From Dermanyssus gallinae (taxonomy: Eukaryota > Arthropoda > Arachnida > Mesostigmata > Dermanyssidae): DNA of 64,000 nucleotides. The translations under genes and the position numbers were made by a program. The notes beneath the pieces are model-generated. The model had not been told where the DNA came from and ran no database searches. It saw only the letters and a program-made list of their open reading frames with translations. The DNA is taken from positions 99,501 through 163,500 of the forward strand of contig QVRM01002189.1 of the NCBI GenBank assembly GCA_003439945.1, read 5' to 3'. This document shows positions 34,990 through 49,179 of the stretch, piece by piece. The stretch's first letter is position 1, and the number at the start of each line of letters is the position of its first letter.

Positions 34990-37077
34990 CTGCCAGTGGG
35001 AAGTGAATAGGCCCGCACCCCACACACACATACACACACACAGATAAGGCCACGTATGCACAGGGCCGACGATAGATATACGAATGCAGATACGTTGACA
35101 TACGGACGCGCCCGCCCAGAACACAAACAGTTAAACACGTAGAGACCACTAACACGACAACTACCCCAGCCGGTTTCAGCAGCCGAGCGATTTAACGCGC
35201 CGGCCGGGCAGTAGACGAAACAGAATAGAAACACGGAAATAAAGAAAATGGCGGGAGCCCATTTTGAGGTCTGCCGGGCAATCTCCCTCTGCCGCCGCCG
35301 TCGTCGAATTGCGTTGCGTTTACAAATTCTATCATCTTTCTGCGCCTCGTTACTTACTAAACGCCTAAATCGCTGCCAGTGAGCCCCTAAATCACGCCGC
35401 TTCACGCCAGTCGGTCCAGCCACGCCTGCTGTATAATTCACTAGCCTCCAGCTAAGGCAGCGGGCAAACGTACTCCAGCTGATGGTGACCTTCATAAATT
35501 AGCACTGTCAATGGCTAGCAAGAGAGGCAGCTTAAAAGCCGACTAAGCAAACGTTAAATAGCACGAACAGAACTGCGTTATTTCATAAATGATTCACTAT
35601 TACAAGGTCGGACAATTCGGTCCGTTTTCTCGACAAAGGTCTCGGAAACAAGCTTAGTACTTCAAACCAGAAACAAACAGAAACCTGCGGACAATGAGTG
35701 CACAGTATTAACGCCTATATTTGTGCATATGTAAGAAAGTATTCACAGAAAAAGCGACATGAAAGAGATAAACAATACGAACATATAGGATCGAAACAAT
35801 TGTAAGTTTAGCTACGCACATAAAATAAAACGGATAGGAACAAACCTAGAGAAGAAAAATATATTTAACATTACACCATATTCATAACCAGTGAGAGGAA
35901 CTGCGCCAGATATTTTGAAATTACTCCACAATCATCTGTACATACCTCATACGTATAAAAAACAAACAACTAAGTACCACATATGCCCCTGTGAAACTTG
36001 ACAAATGGATTGACTTTAGAGAAAAGGGTCAATATCTGGTATTGGAGTATATTTATATAATTATTAAGGAATTCTCATTTCTTATGTATGAGTTTTTGAG
36101 CCTCAGCTCTAACCAAAACAAACTGAAAGTCATTGAAGATTTCCAACACGGCACGTAAGATTATTGACTCTTTTCGGACAAAGTGTGAGTCATAAACCCT
36201 GCTTTCGTGGGCAACTGAATTCTATACATGATGAAGTGTGGGCTGGCCAATATAACTAGGTTCAGAAGAACATCATAGTATGAGGGCAAGTGAAACACCG
36301 ATTCGTTAGATTTCTTTTGTCCTGAAGGTCCGCCTGCAATAATAACTCCTAAACAATTTAAAATAATTAATCTGCTCATACAGGTAACAACACTGTGTCG
36401 CATGTGATAATCGTAATTCAAGGAAATAAGTTGTGTCACAAACTGCTACTTTTTCAGCTGCACTGCTTTTTCTGAGAGAAACAAACTAATGACTAACGCA
36501 AACACAGTAGGTTTGAAACGCCCATCCAGTTGTGTTCCCATATCAATCCAGCAACAAACAACTGTATGCCCAAATATGATAGGAAACCAACTTAGTAGAG
36601 GTACATTCATACTGACTAATAATTATGCTAAAGAGCTCATTGTGGCTTGTGTGATTGAGGCACTTTGACTGAAACAGTTACTGACACAAATAGGTTGTTC
36701 GTCTGATCTCGGTGCTCCCAAAAGTCGTATCAGCAAACTGCCATCTTACATTTCCTAGTAACCTTCAACCAGTCCCCTCGGAAAAACGAGCTACAATGTC
36801 GTTTGTAAAAAAGATTTGATGATTTCATGAGAGACACCAGGTCATTATACATCACCAGGTAGGCGGTCAGATTAAGGGCCGCATAAACTGATTATCTCTA
36901 CAAACGTCTACAAACGATGTCTACTTAAATACGACGATGACAAACGGCTTAACTGACTAACGCGCGTTTTTTTAACTCAAAAGTATCTATCTAGAAGGGC
37001 AAAATTGTTGTCCAGTCAAGTTCGACTGTTCAGCAAACCGACTTGCTAGCCATCTCATAGTTACGCCACCAACCCAC
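34990..37077 (-). other. CAPS intron e4-e5
   Basis: About 2.1 kb. It opens at the right with unique AT-rich sequence (35.5-37.0 kb) that looks like old, decayed dispersed-repeat DNA but could not be assigned. A CA-rich stretch lies near 35,020-35,042. No gene is supported. Confidence 0.85.
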
Positions 37078-37179
37078 CTGAAGTGCGTGATCTGATGCTC
37101 GAGGAGAATTTTGAGCCTGTCCTTGATGTTGTTGAACAGGTCCTTTTCCTCAACGGTGACCGTTCCGATGCCATCGGGC
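37078..37179 (-). CDS. Cadps: CAPS exon e4
   Basis: A 102-nt exon of 33 whole codons: [19 protein letters not shown], then [12 protein letters not shown]. It matches the family segment that follows HVHGNR and precedes [11 protein letters not shown]. The arginine codons at both ends are split (AG|G), which fixes phase 2 on both sides. The acceptor is ttaccttccag|GCCC and the donor is TTCAG|GTGGGT. It is separated from e3 by a 16-kb intron, by far the largest in the visible gene. Confidence 0.96.
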
Positions 37180-38174
37180 CTGGAAGGTAACGCGTTAGTA
37201 CATGAATCGGGCCCTTTGTCCTAGCGAACGCACGTGTGCTGTTATGCTGTTATCCTCTCTACTAAGTGATCGAACACAAGTGTCGAGTGGCGTCCGACTG
37301 ACTTCATGAGCATGAGGCATACTTGTTCGGAGCCGAGCGAGGTGGTGGTGGTTGTGGTGATAACTGTAGTAGTAATTGTAGTAGTAGTAGTAGTAGTATT
37401 GCAGCTCGAGGGAGGCGGGAAACGTGACACAACGTCACGTGCCACAGACAACGACAGTGACAGCCGACTGATCGACCCACCGATACAGAGCACCAGAGGA
37501 CCGGCCGGCCGGCCATCCACGACGGCCGTTAGGCCAAGGCTAACAGTTGCGGGCACGCCAACGCCGGGTTCAGCATCACCGTGACCCCCCATTACCGCGA
37601 ACCTCACCACCACAACCCCCATACCAACCCAAACTCACTCCGAACTCTGTCGGTCGGTCGTCAGCCACTCACTCAGTGTTCACGTATTGCTCGGTCTGTC
37701 TGTTCGTCCGTCGTACGATGGGCGTATGTAGTGTATACATACAGACAAGCGTCGACAAGCATCGATACCGGCATTGATCGGCACATTGAGGCAATACACA
37801 TGTTGTATGCATGTTATATATATGCGCGCCATGCCGACACGAATCGATTGTATGTTACACATTGACACGCGCACACGTATTCATTTTTATGTACGCATTA
37901 TGCATGTATGTATGTGTACACTCATTTATTTAAAAAAAAACAACAAAAAAACAGAAAAAACGTGTACCGATCAATCGGTCAAGATCAAGGAAAATATTCG
38001 CAAAACTTCCATGAGTCCAAACAAACATCTACCATAGCGGCATCCAGCATACCATAAAAATGGTGAACTCTCAATGGTCAAGTCGACTACGACCCATCAA
38101 GAAAGAGCACAACGATCGTGTAGAGGTTCTTCTTCCGCTTTGTCGTGTCGCTGTGCTGATGATGAATGCATTTT

Positions 38175-38340
38175 TGTCGTGGTTGCTGATGTACGCGTTG
38201 TTGTTATTGTTGTTGATGCTGTTTTTGATGTTGTTAGCGCTGTTGTTGGTGCTGTTGCTGTTGATGTTTTTGTTGTTAATGCTGTTCTTGGTGTTATTCA
38301 TGTTGATACTGTTCTTGACGTTGTGGTTGTTGTTGTTGCT
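38175..38340. repeat. TTG/CTG-rich tract
   Basis: Interrupted trinucleotides in the 16-kb intron. Confidence 0.9.
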
Positions 38341-38966
38341 CTAGGTGTGTTTAATGAGTGTTATAATGCTGGTGACGGTGATGATGATATGATATCGATG
38401 AACTGATATGATAGTGGTAGTAGCAGTGGTTGCGGTGGTAACATAACATAGCATCATCTTCTGAGTGTGTTTATGTGTATCTGGACGTGTTCATACTTCA
38501 TTCATCAAAGCATTCGTTTAACTGGATTAGCAGCAGCAGCAGTAGCAGCAACAACAACAACTGTTGTACAAGTTAAAGTCGAAGCACGAACGATTAGAGA
38601 AGCAGCAACAGCAGCAGCGACCGCTGTCACAACAGCAAAAATAGCATTAGCATACACGGAACTCGGGCGCACGCATTCTTTCATCAGAGTTCGCATAGCA
38701 TCATCCACTACGATGAAGATCAACACCTCTCCTCCTCCTCATTCCGTAGAAAAACCACCAGGCTAGCCAAACAATTAAACCGACTTCGTTGCTTCGAATA
38801 TTGTCTAATCAGTCCAATCTATTGTAGCAGTACTACTAATATTCTATGCTTTTTGTTGGCGTGCAGACGTCCTCAACCCTTGAACAAGATACAAGATGCA
38901 GAGTAGCATATATATATATATATATATATACGTGTGTGAGAATACTTAGGTCTTATACTATAGTAG

Positions 38967-38969
<3 letters not shown>

Positions 38970-39050
<81 letters not shown>
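38970..39050. repeat. (TA)n microsatellite cluster
   Basis: Two TA blocks with a single phase break; more TA tracts at 38,908-38,929, 39,417-39,446 and 39,512-39,582. Confidence 0.95.
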
Positions 39051-39052
<2 letters not shown>

Positions 39053-39414
39053 TGCATGCATACATATCTCAACATGTAGCACATTTTGCATATATCTAAC
39101 CACTAATTATCCCGTCATTACTCGGCTAATGTAAGTTGTTACACACAATAGTCATATTCAGCAATTTTACAGTGGTAGAAACGTTCAAGCAAGCGTTCGA
39201 CATTTTGTCCCGCCTGCTATCATAGCGCAGAGATTAAACGTCAAAGCGATGTGTCACACCTAGGCAGAAATGACCAGCCAACTTTCGTAATAGGGTGTAA
39301 TAGAGAAACGAACATCATTCGCTGGTGTGGTCACTCTAGTAATACCACAAACATCCCAGGGAGGGCATTATGCATTTTTGTTCGTGGGCCCCTGTAAAAA
39401 GACCTTAGTGTCTC

Positions 39415-39448
<34 letters not shown>

Positions 39449-39510
39449 GCGAGCACTGCCGTGTGTGCAAATGTGTTGTAAATGATTAATAAATCATCAC
39501 AATGTTTTCT

Positions 39511-39565
<55 letters not shown>

Positions 39566-39639
39566 AATATATATATATATACATCTTAATTTGAAGGTAA
39601 GTAAACTATCGCCAGTATATTAATGTAATTCGGCGACAT

Positions 39640-40130
39640 GCCTAGTCAGCGGCACGAGTTAAGCAAGTTGAGTTGACTGACGCATTGCCGTGACCCCTGA
39701 GTCACGGCGCTGGCGGATTGGCTCGCCTCACTGCTGCGGACCAATCGGAGAAATCTACTGCAGGGGCCCACGCATGATGGACCGAGACAGACACTTAACT
39801 CTGCCCCCGGCAGCCGCTGCCTGACTTCTGCAGTTCTCCGGCCACGGATAGATCGATAAGTGGGCTATCTACCTAGAAAACCCACCTAGCCTGCCGGGCA
39901 ATCAACTTTGCTTATCCGCGATTCTCGTCGGCCTGTTTTCGTCATTGTCGTCCACTGAAAATGTTACGCTTTAAGGTTCCTTTCTGCAGGTCCCGTCATC
40001 GACATGATCGTAGACATCTTCGGCCGCAGAGGGTTCAACGGGACGCGCTGACGCTAGAACGGACTCGTTCCACGGACACCCCACGTGATCTCTACCCTCT
40101 GACGCTGGAGGTGCTACGGCTGCAGTAAAG
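39640..40130. promoter_or_regulatory. Possible promoter-like island with paired CCAAT boxes
   Basis: A GC-richer unique block flanked by (TA)n tracts. It has ATTGG and CCAAT in inverted orientation about 27 bp apart (near 39,717 and 39,742), a hairpin gccgtgac-ccctga-gtcacggc at 39,687-39,708 and a CACGTG at about 40,083. A solo LTR is an alternative. Function is inferred only from motifs. Confidence 0.25.
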
Positions 40131-40287
40131 CCACTATTACCTTTACCCATATATTATTATTATTATTGCTATGTTCCTCGACGACGAGAAGAAATGTCGG
40201 TATTGGACAACCAGCAACAACCTGCTTGGAGGCCGAAAGGAACATCACTAAGTGTACTTCTGTCGCTCCGGGTAGGATAGCCTAGAT

Positions 40288-40288
<1 letters not shown>

Positions 40289-40328
<40 letters not shown>

Positions 40329-40870
40329 ATATATACATATAAGAAAAAAAACAGTCGCACTGGACTTTAAGGTGAATTCTTTAAGGCATCATACTACCTA
40401 CTACGACTAAGCCCCTCTTAGTCGACGGTGGCCGCAAAAATGTCTTCCATATATTTCGTCACATACATCTAAACCTATAGACACACCACACAGATCTATG
40501 TCTATGAACCCAACCTTGATTCTCAAATCTCTCCTCATTCTCAGCCAATATATATATATATATATATATATATGTAAGCTTGCCTCCTAGATAGCAGATT
40601 TTAGGAGTGAATAATTAGATCATAGCGGTCCACGTATCTAACCAAAGTGACTTTTAAAAACTCTGTTGGCATTCATATATATAAGCAAGCAAGTATTCAC
40701 TGCAACGTCTGACCTTAGATGTTCAGAGGGGGAATGCCGCTTCGTTAAGGAGCCATGGCTAGGTGGACCAGCAAGACCAAGCCTGGACCTAATGCCTTGA
40801 ATTATGCCTCCAGCAGGCCGTGCACACGTTCTTACATCACAAATGTAACATTTGCTAGACATAACTAAGC

Positions 40871-40918
<48 letters not shown>

Positions 40919-40934
40919 AAATATATATATATAC
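40289..40934. repeat. (TA)n microsatellite cluster
   Basis: TA tracts at 40,289-40,338, 40,551-40,573 and 40,873-40,934, with unique sequence between. Confidence 0.93.
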
Positions 40935-41838
40935 AAATGCACATGGACATGTTTGCATATTAATGTATATATACACGTAATAATGTGCACACGTGCACGT
41001 TTCCTAAAAAATATATATAGGTTTCAAGAGGTCTTGGAGCTCAGACAGAATCCAAATTACTCAGTTTTGTTCATTCTGTTTTTTTAAAAAGGCGTTTAAC
41101 GTTGGCTAAGCGAAAAATAGTTTTATTAAAAACCGTTTGGAAACTCGAGATTCTGTGGTGTCTCATATGATATATTACGTTCACTGGAATAAAACCTTGC
41201 GGTTTCCGGTAATCATATCACGAATCGAACCACCATCCAATTTGTTCCCAATTATCCCCCTTAAATGCGCGTTTTCATGAATGTGTTTTGTGAGCAATGT
41301 TGCACGATATTAGTTGGTTGAACGTGAAGGATAAAAATGAGACATAAAAGCCATCGACGAGGCCAAGCGAGCTAATGAGGAAATAATCTTCCAAAGCAAG
41401 CGGCGGAGCCTTACATACGTCAACGCTGAGGTTCAAACGGGTGTAACTCTAACGGACAAGGGCTACTGGCAGTCCACGGAGAAAGACCGGAGGGTACGGC
41501 TATCAAGTCCCGCAAGAACACCTTCAGACTTTTATGGAGGAGGCAATTATTATCGTAGTTATAACATAACTTATCAATCGGGAGCTGTGTCAATAAGAGG
41601 GATCTAGAGGTACTGCTCGCAAGGGAATGGCCCGACGCAATTTAGACTACCACACTTGAGCTAAAGATGAGCGCTTCGTATATTGATCATTATAAGATGT
41701 CTCCGCTCAGCCAGGTCAGACTGCCGCACCTTGTTCGGGTCCTTTACCGGTAGTTTGTGGAATGATTCCCGCTTTTGCGATTTGTCGCCGTCGGCTTAGG
41801 TCTTGCTGCAGTACGCAAGCAGCTTGTATGAATGTGTA

Positions 41839-41841
<3 letters not shown>

Positions 41842-41892
<51 letters not shown>

Positions 41893-41910
41893 TATATATA
41901 TACATATATA
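41842..41910. repeat. (TA)n microsatellite
   Basis: TA tract with a few CA interruptions; another at 42,773-42,801. Confidence 0.94.
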
Positions 41911-42769
41911 AGTGTCGGAAGTATGCATCTATCGAAGACTCTATGGAGTTTCGATCTTTTGCCTTTGAGACCTTAGGGGTCCAGGTAAAATTACTGAGAA
42001 AGTTAATACTAAGGTGTGCAAGTGTCTCAGATTGGCCACGGGGACCTACGCACAGGTGATTTTTTCCGGCAAAGGCCTTCAATTGGTATACAACGTGGTA
42101 ACGCCACGGCGGTCCCTGGCACCTTGTCCACCAGGTGGTCGACATCAGGCCTGGACCTAAGGCTGACGTAGTTTGTCGTCACGCTCACTGGAAGAGGATT
42201 GCTTACACTCGCAAAACCGTACTGCAAAAAATATATATATATAAATATGCACATATATTTGACTACATACTATCTTGCCAAGATATATTTAAGTGGTGGA
42301 CACTGGTAATCTTTCGATCAGCCGTCGTCACGTGAAAATGCGTCTCAGGTTTACTCACCGGAGGCGCGTTCCGTTAGTAGCCTTGTATTTTATTATGTTT
42401 AGTTTTCATAACTTAAACTAACAATAAACTACCAAGGCTAGAATAAGGCTAGAACAGGCATATATATGTATTTCAGGCGCGCTATTTTGGAAAAGATCTA
42501 TGAAAAGCTTGACGTGGTGTAAAGAGTCTACGATCAATGCGTTTTTGATGTTGTCACGCACTCATGCATTGCATTACGAACTTCCAACATTGCTGAGCTA
42601 ACCAGATTGTGAAATCAGCTCGTACTTCTACGTGGTGATTTGCTACGCAATTGTTGTCGCTAGTGCTTATCAGCATGAACAGCGATATATCGTGTTCTAA
42701 ATTTTATCGCAGGTCGATCTTCACGTCACTATTTCTATCTCCGATGTGATGCATGCAGACCTCGCTCTC

Positions 42770-42806
<37 letters not shown>

Positions 42807-43689
42807 TAAACTCGGTGAGAACTGCCAAAGCGACTAACAGCCAGAGCCAATGAAGAAGACATGTGAGAAGATGCTGCTTAGCCATGCCGATTTAGAATGT
42901 CTATTGAGCGGAAAGCCCGCCACACAAGTGAAAGTATTATTGTGACAGTATTCTAACTTCTGCTGTCTGAGTCTGTTCAAAGTTCGTTTAGACTGGCCTG
43001 AGAGATTTACGTAACAAGCAGAAACGGACGTGGCCGTATGAAAGCTGCCAGTTAGCAGCGCCAAATGCACCTACACATTTAATGCGATTATGTAGCAAAT
43101 AACCACTAGAACAAGTGGCAAAGCAACTTACGGATCGTACAGAAGACCCGGAGGATCAGATAGTCAAGAACAGAGAGTGTGTGTGAGAGAGCGAGAGAGA
43201 GATAGAGAGAGGGAAGAGAGAGAGAAAGGCTGTGAATGATAAGAAGCAAGACCGATTCACGAAGAAAGACTAGATACGATAGAGTTATTTGGATAGTGTC
43301 AAGCACATATCGATGTAAGCACACACCGAGATACAGCGACTATGGTTAGTTGAGAATGAGAGAAGAAGAAGAGGAAGAATGAGAATGGGATATATAGAGA
43401 AAATAGAAAAGATCTAGAGAGAGAAACAGATATATATATATATATATAGACAGACAGATATATATGGATAGATCAAGACAAAGAAAGCGAAAGAGCGAGC
43501 GTCAGAGCGTACAGGATGGTCACTGGAGCAGCTGACGGATGATTATAGATACAACATGGTGGCCGATCCGGTGGCCGGCCAGCCGAACAGAATTGGCACG
43601 ATTCGCAAGATGTCTATGCATACGTCATTAGATATGCACGTTCGAACGCGCGCGCATATGATGATGTTCATGTACATGAGCAGATGATT

Positions 43690-45225
43690 GTGTGCTAACC
43701 ACGATGCAGTCGTTCGTAAGATAAGTCGTTCGTGTCAACCGGGCCGGGCCGGAAGTCGTGCCGGACCTTCACAGGCCAGTGATCTTTCCGGCCCGGGGCG
43801 GCCGGGCTACGGGCTACAGGCAGGCTTGCAGTCTACTCACTTGAACTCGGGTTCAGTGTTCGACGTGCCCGCCTGTTCGGGCTTTTCTTCTATTGCCAGC
43901 ACAGCTTCCCTGGTAGCGACGGACGAACGGACGTACGTAGGTCGGTAGGTCGGTAGGTAGGTAGGTAGGTATAGATAGACAGTAACAACAACAGCAGCAA
44001 CAACACACACACACAGTTTAGATCACGTTCGACTAGAGTGGAGCGTAGCGCCTTCTGTATGTATATGCCTGCGCGCGCACGCCGATGTGCTTCGTGTGCC
44101 GGGTGCTGAATAAACGCCATCGAACGCATCGAGCACGAACGCCCGAACGGGCGCGGCGGGGGCGGCGCATCAGTGGGGCGGCTTCTTCCCTCACAGGCCG
44201 CGCCTCAGCGCACGTGCCGGCCTCGAGGTCAAAGAGCCAAGATGCAAGCCTGCTTGCCGGCGGCCCAAACAAATGAGCTGCTCCTCGGTAATACGAGGGC
44301 AGGAAGTAGGTGGACAGAGCCGTAGAGAGAGAGGATCGAGAGAGAGAGAGTGTGGGGGGGGGGGGAAGGAGCATGATTGAGGGGTGCTGCGCGCGTGAGA
44401 GTGGTTACTGATCTACGAAGCTATCGCCGTTCAACAAGATGCAACTCGTTCCTGCTTAACCACGCTACTATCAACCAAGGCTGTCTGGTGTGGTGACTGG
44501 TTTGACATTTACCTCATCTCTCCGACTGCCCCACTCCCCCCTGCCCCCACTGCCATCAGCTTGTGCCGTTTTCGCTTGTTCTCCTAGTGAGTTGTGTTCT
44601 CCGAGTTAGACAGTGAAACAACAAAAACTTCAGAAGCCGCTGCAAAGCCTGCTAAGACCTCGGAAGGACGCCGAGGACGTCGGTTCGTTGCTCGGCTCAT
44701 CGGTTGCGTTGGTCCTGATACAGGACGTCGTCAACGAGGAGCACGCAAGACACCGAAACAAGGAACCGAAGAACGTGGGGACAGCAGCTAGCAGCCTGGC
44801 CTGCATGTACAGGCGGACGCATTTACAGAGTACGGCCGGGACACGATGCACAATACACGGTGCTCTTCGGCGTGAAGGCTGAGAAAAAATGGATAGATCC
44901 GTCCATCCATCCATCGACTGATGTAGAACAAGAAAAAGAAAGAGAATAAAAACAAGGATAGCAATACAAATAAGAGAAGAAGAAGAAGAATTGGTGATAA
45001 AGAAGAACGAGGTTGCGCGGGCAAAACTGTGAGCCAGAAGAAAGGAAGATCCGCGGGCCGTCTCGGAACGGCCGACGGACTGCGCTCTCCACCGCACAGT
45101 GCCGCACTTACGGATGGACTCTCAAGCAGGCAGGAAGAAAGAAAGCTAGCTAGCGCTGCCGAAGGTGCGCCTCGTGAAGAAAGCGCAGCCAAGCTTCGTC
45201 GTAGACCAGTTAGGCGGCCGTAGTA
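43690..45225. other. GC-rich, CpG-rich island in the 16-kb CAPS intron
   Basis: Sequence is visibly richer in G+C and CpG than its surroundings, with CCGGCC/GGGCCGG clusters near 43,740-43,810 and protein-like but unrecognised open frames on both strands at 44.6-45.2 kb. It may be a regulatory region, an internal promoter or an undetected nested exon. Nothing identifies it further. Confidence 0.45.
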
Positions 45226-47065
45226 ATTAACCGTAATAAAAGATCAGAGTGGTCCTCGGCAATCAGTGGAGATAATGGGCAGCGTCACTACATCGCTTCG
45301 GCAATACCAGTTGCGGCGCCCTTGCCGTAAGGCTGGCTATGTACTAGGCAAAAAGCATACAAACACTTGTATGTGGATGTGTGTGTGTGTGTGTGTCTTT
45401 TCGCCTAGTACTTGTAGGTTAAGTAGTTAATTAGTAGGTTCGTCTGTTTTGGACGTCACTGCCGTTCACAGAACAAAGAGAAAGCGCGAAAGAAAAGAGA
45501 GAGAGAGAGAGAGAGACGCACAGATAGAAGCACCACGTGAGACATAAAACTGAGAAAAAACAAAGATACACAGAGCCCATAGCAGAACCGGTAGTGTCAC
45601 CGTTCTCCAACTATTCACACAGGGCCCAACCGTATAGCTAGATAGCTCCACTCTCGGGAAAGGCATGCATGAGAAGCGAGCATAGCTCTCCAGCCAAGCC
45701 CTAAAGCTGCTGAAAACCGACCGCCGAGGAATCATTTCCGATCTACAGATGACTTGCGATCCACTGTTGGTTACTCGTGGTTATTGCTATTGTTGTTGCT
45801 GTTTTTCTATTTCATTTATCTTGCTGATGTCGTCGCTACCAGACATTTTTCTTGAAAAAGTATTCTTTGCCTCATAATTCACATCTGGCCACTCACTAGT
45901 AAACACTTTCTTCAAAGTTTCAATCAAGACGGACTGGGGAGTGTGTTTTTCTCATTATCTGTAGAACTTCGACTGTTTCCAAAAACGCTCAACCATTATA
46001 TTGGCCGCTATGACGTTGTCCGCATGCAAAGTCGGATTACATGTGCAGTCAAAAGATTTGAACACAACCTACCCCAGCATGGACATCTTGAAAACTATTC
46101 TTAGCCTGTATCTCTAAGGTTTTTCCAGAGATACCATAGTCCGGAATCCCATCCTGGCTTTGAAGGATAATTGCAAAGTATAAAAATAAAAGTATAAAAA
46201 TATCCATTCACTCAACCGTAGTTAGCTTTAGAGCGCACAAACAGTTGGGATGGAACACGACGACTGTACGAAAGTAAGTAAACAAAAATGAAAGTGAAAA
46301 CTAATTTTTCGCACTGACCGGCGCAGCTAGAAAGTATCATACTCGATTAAAGGGCCAGTAAATTAATGCAAACTATATATATATATATATATATATATAT
46401 CATACTCACATGTATATTAGGAACATGACTTGCACTTCGAACATCACATACTTGCAACATGATGTTGAAAATGCCAAGGCTTAATATCAAGCGTTGGCTA
46501 TATCTGTATTGCGTAAATAAGAAGAACAAATATATCTTAATAGGCTCAAATGTAAAGTGAACACAATGAAGAATGATAATTAAATCAGCGCATCAAGTTG
46601 TACCTACATACCAAGTCTATGTCTGGGAGGTGTCATGCTAAGCAATTAGGAAAAATATAGCGGTATAGATAGATTGTTGTGAAAGGTTTTTCTTTTCCAT
46701 ATATTTCAAACTGACAGTCGTTGGTCGCAGGCCCTAATGCCGCGTACTCTCCGCGGAACACGTTAACAAATTTCCTAAAATCAACGGTCCCTGCCACGTC
46801 ATTCAAAGCTGTCGAGCTCCTCCTTAAATATATATATACAGTGTAGAATTCATATTTAGTGAGTTTGAGGCAGTAAGTGTGCAACTTGCCATCTTGACAC
46901 TGACGCGCTGTTAAATAATCTACCAATGTTTAATGACGTGCGGTTAAAGCAGGCGTTATCAACAAAATTATTTTAACTCTAAAAACGATTAGGACCACTA
47001 AGGCCTATAAAAAAGTCGAAAAATTATGGCACCCAATAATGCTTTAGGAAAACATATAAACAACA

Positions 47066-47190
<125 letters not shown>

Positions 47191-47675
47191 TTGCATACTT
47201 AAGCAGAGAATAACATTTGAAAAAAAATATACATATACTCTCCCAGAATTCGTCTAACAAACTTTGGGGTTTAATACAACTCGGCGAAAAAAACGTTTGT
47301 CAAGGAAACAATGGAATGTCATCTTCTTTTGGAGTAAAAGCGAAATTACCAAAACTGGTCGTCAAGCATTTTTTCATGACATGTGCTCACTAAACCGGCG
47401 ATTCCACAAGCTCCAGTCGTCTTATCGACAAACTAAATGTGTGTTTGGAGGCAAATTTTGCATCTGTTGAATTGCATTCTACGTTAGCTTAAAGCAAAAC
47501 AAATGTTGTATTGAAGATAATTCTAAAAAAATAATTTGTTGCAATTCTTATATTTTGGCTTTCACGCTCAATTACAAGTTTTTTTAGAAAACGTTTTTGC
47601 TTCTTGTTCCAATAAAAAAAATTCGCTAATTTGTACTAAACCTCAGAGTTTGTTAAACAAAGACTGGGAGACCCA

Positions 47676-47736
<61 letters not shown>

Positions 47737-48659
47737 TAGAGAGATACATATAATGGCTATTATATGTACACATATATAGTTGAAAAAGGAAGATAGAAGT
47801 AATCTATCTACATATATGCAAGGTTAAATCTAATATATGCGGTGCCAGCGCGAATTGTCCATTGTGGTCTGCTGCCGACCCGCAATCTCAAACTAGCCAA
47901 AAATTGTCAATGATTCGAGATGATCAGAAAAGACCAACGTTTGAAAGCAGCGTGTCCGAATAAAAGAACTAAAGTAAAAATGAGAAAGGTAAAGAAAACC
48001 ACCTAGGGTTAAAGCAAGAAAGGAAGTTAGATTGATTTATTAGGAGATAAATAAGTCAAATCGATTGATTGAATGAAGAGCGTAACGAGAAGAGACAGTG
48101 CCGCTGACTGAAAGACGCAAAAAAAGTGATACGCATCGACCTTCGTCTTAATTGCTGTTGTTGAGACTATTGTTGGGGTTTTATGATGTGATTCATGCAG
48201 GCGACTTTGCTGCTGTTACTGTTGAAGAAAAAGAAAAAAGACGTTGACAACGACGACGAAAACGCATCCACGATGGTTGGTTATTCATTGGTTGTCTGCA
48301 TTATCGTCGTCGGCGGTTGGCTAACTGGCCGTGGCTGGTTAACGAGTAGTTAAAATCGGTGTAGCCCTTGTAGTTGCTCTATTAGCAGCACGAGGGAAAT
48401 TATAGTAGTAGTAGTAGTAGTTGTAAAGCGAGGTAAACTAAGTAATCACGAACAGTTGTAGGCGAAATGGTACTCGTAATAATGAGCCAATTAGGCAAGC
48501 ATTAGCAATAAATAAACAGCACCAGCAGCGCTACTAACAGTATAATAATTGCAGCAGAGTTAGTAGAACTAATCGTAGAAGTTATTCGTAGTGGATTGTA
48601 GTATTAGTAGTAGTTCGTGTGATGGCAACAACAGCGACGGTGACAACAGCGATAACATA

Positions 48660-48830
48660 GCAGCAGCAACAACGACGACGACAACAATAGCAACCACAAC
48701 AATAGCAGCGGCGATACAACAATAGCAACAACAACAATTGCAACGATGGCAACAACAGCAACAACAAGAACAACAACGACAACCATAATAGCAACAACAA
48801 CGGCGACAACAACAACAACAACAACAACAA

Positions 48831-48863
<33 letters not shown>

Positions 48864-49060
48864 CGACGACAACGACGACGACGACAACAATAACAACGGC
48901 GACAACAAACAACAACGGCGACAAAAAAGCAATACCAAACAACAAAGGCGATAATAATGGCAATTGCAACAACAACAACAACGGAGACAGTAACAACAAC
49001 AGCGACCACAACAACAACAACAATATAAGCAGCAGCGCCAGCAGCAGCAAAATAAGCAGC
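48660..49060. repeat. (CAA)n-rich tract
   Basis: About 400 bp of CAA with GAC, CAG and AAT interruptions; long homopolymer-type frames on both strands result. Confidence 0.94.
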
Positions 49061-49179
49061 GGCAACAAATACAACAATAGCAGCAGCAGAAGCAGCACAA
49101 ATGCCATCATCATCAGCATAATTATTATCGTCTGCCATGCGAAGTTTGCCCGTCAGTTGATTCGTGAACTAAGACGATT

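Noticed and set aside
34990..35495. Upstream extension of the open frame containing CAPS exon e5
   Set aside because: Homology starts exactly at the acceptor at 34,989; the extension is open intron with CA repeats.
36160..36700. Possible piggyBac-like fragment (FRGQLNSIHDE... and a TNNY motif, plus strand)
   Set aside because: The resemblance is limited to a few residues in separate frames and the characteristic catalytic spacing was not found.
46633..46926. Protein-like minus-strand frame (VDFRKFVNVFRGEYAALG) in the 16-kb intron
   Set aside because: No CAPS homology, no clear acceptor and donor pair, and phases do not fit the e3-e4 junction.
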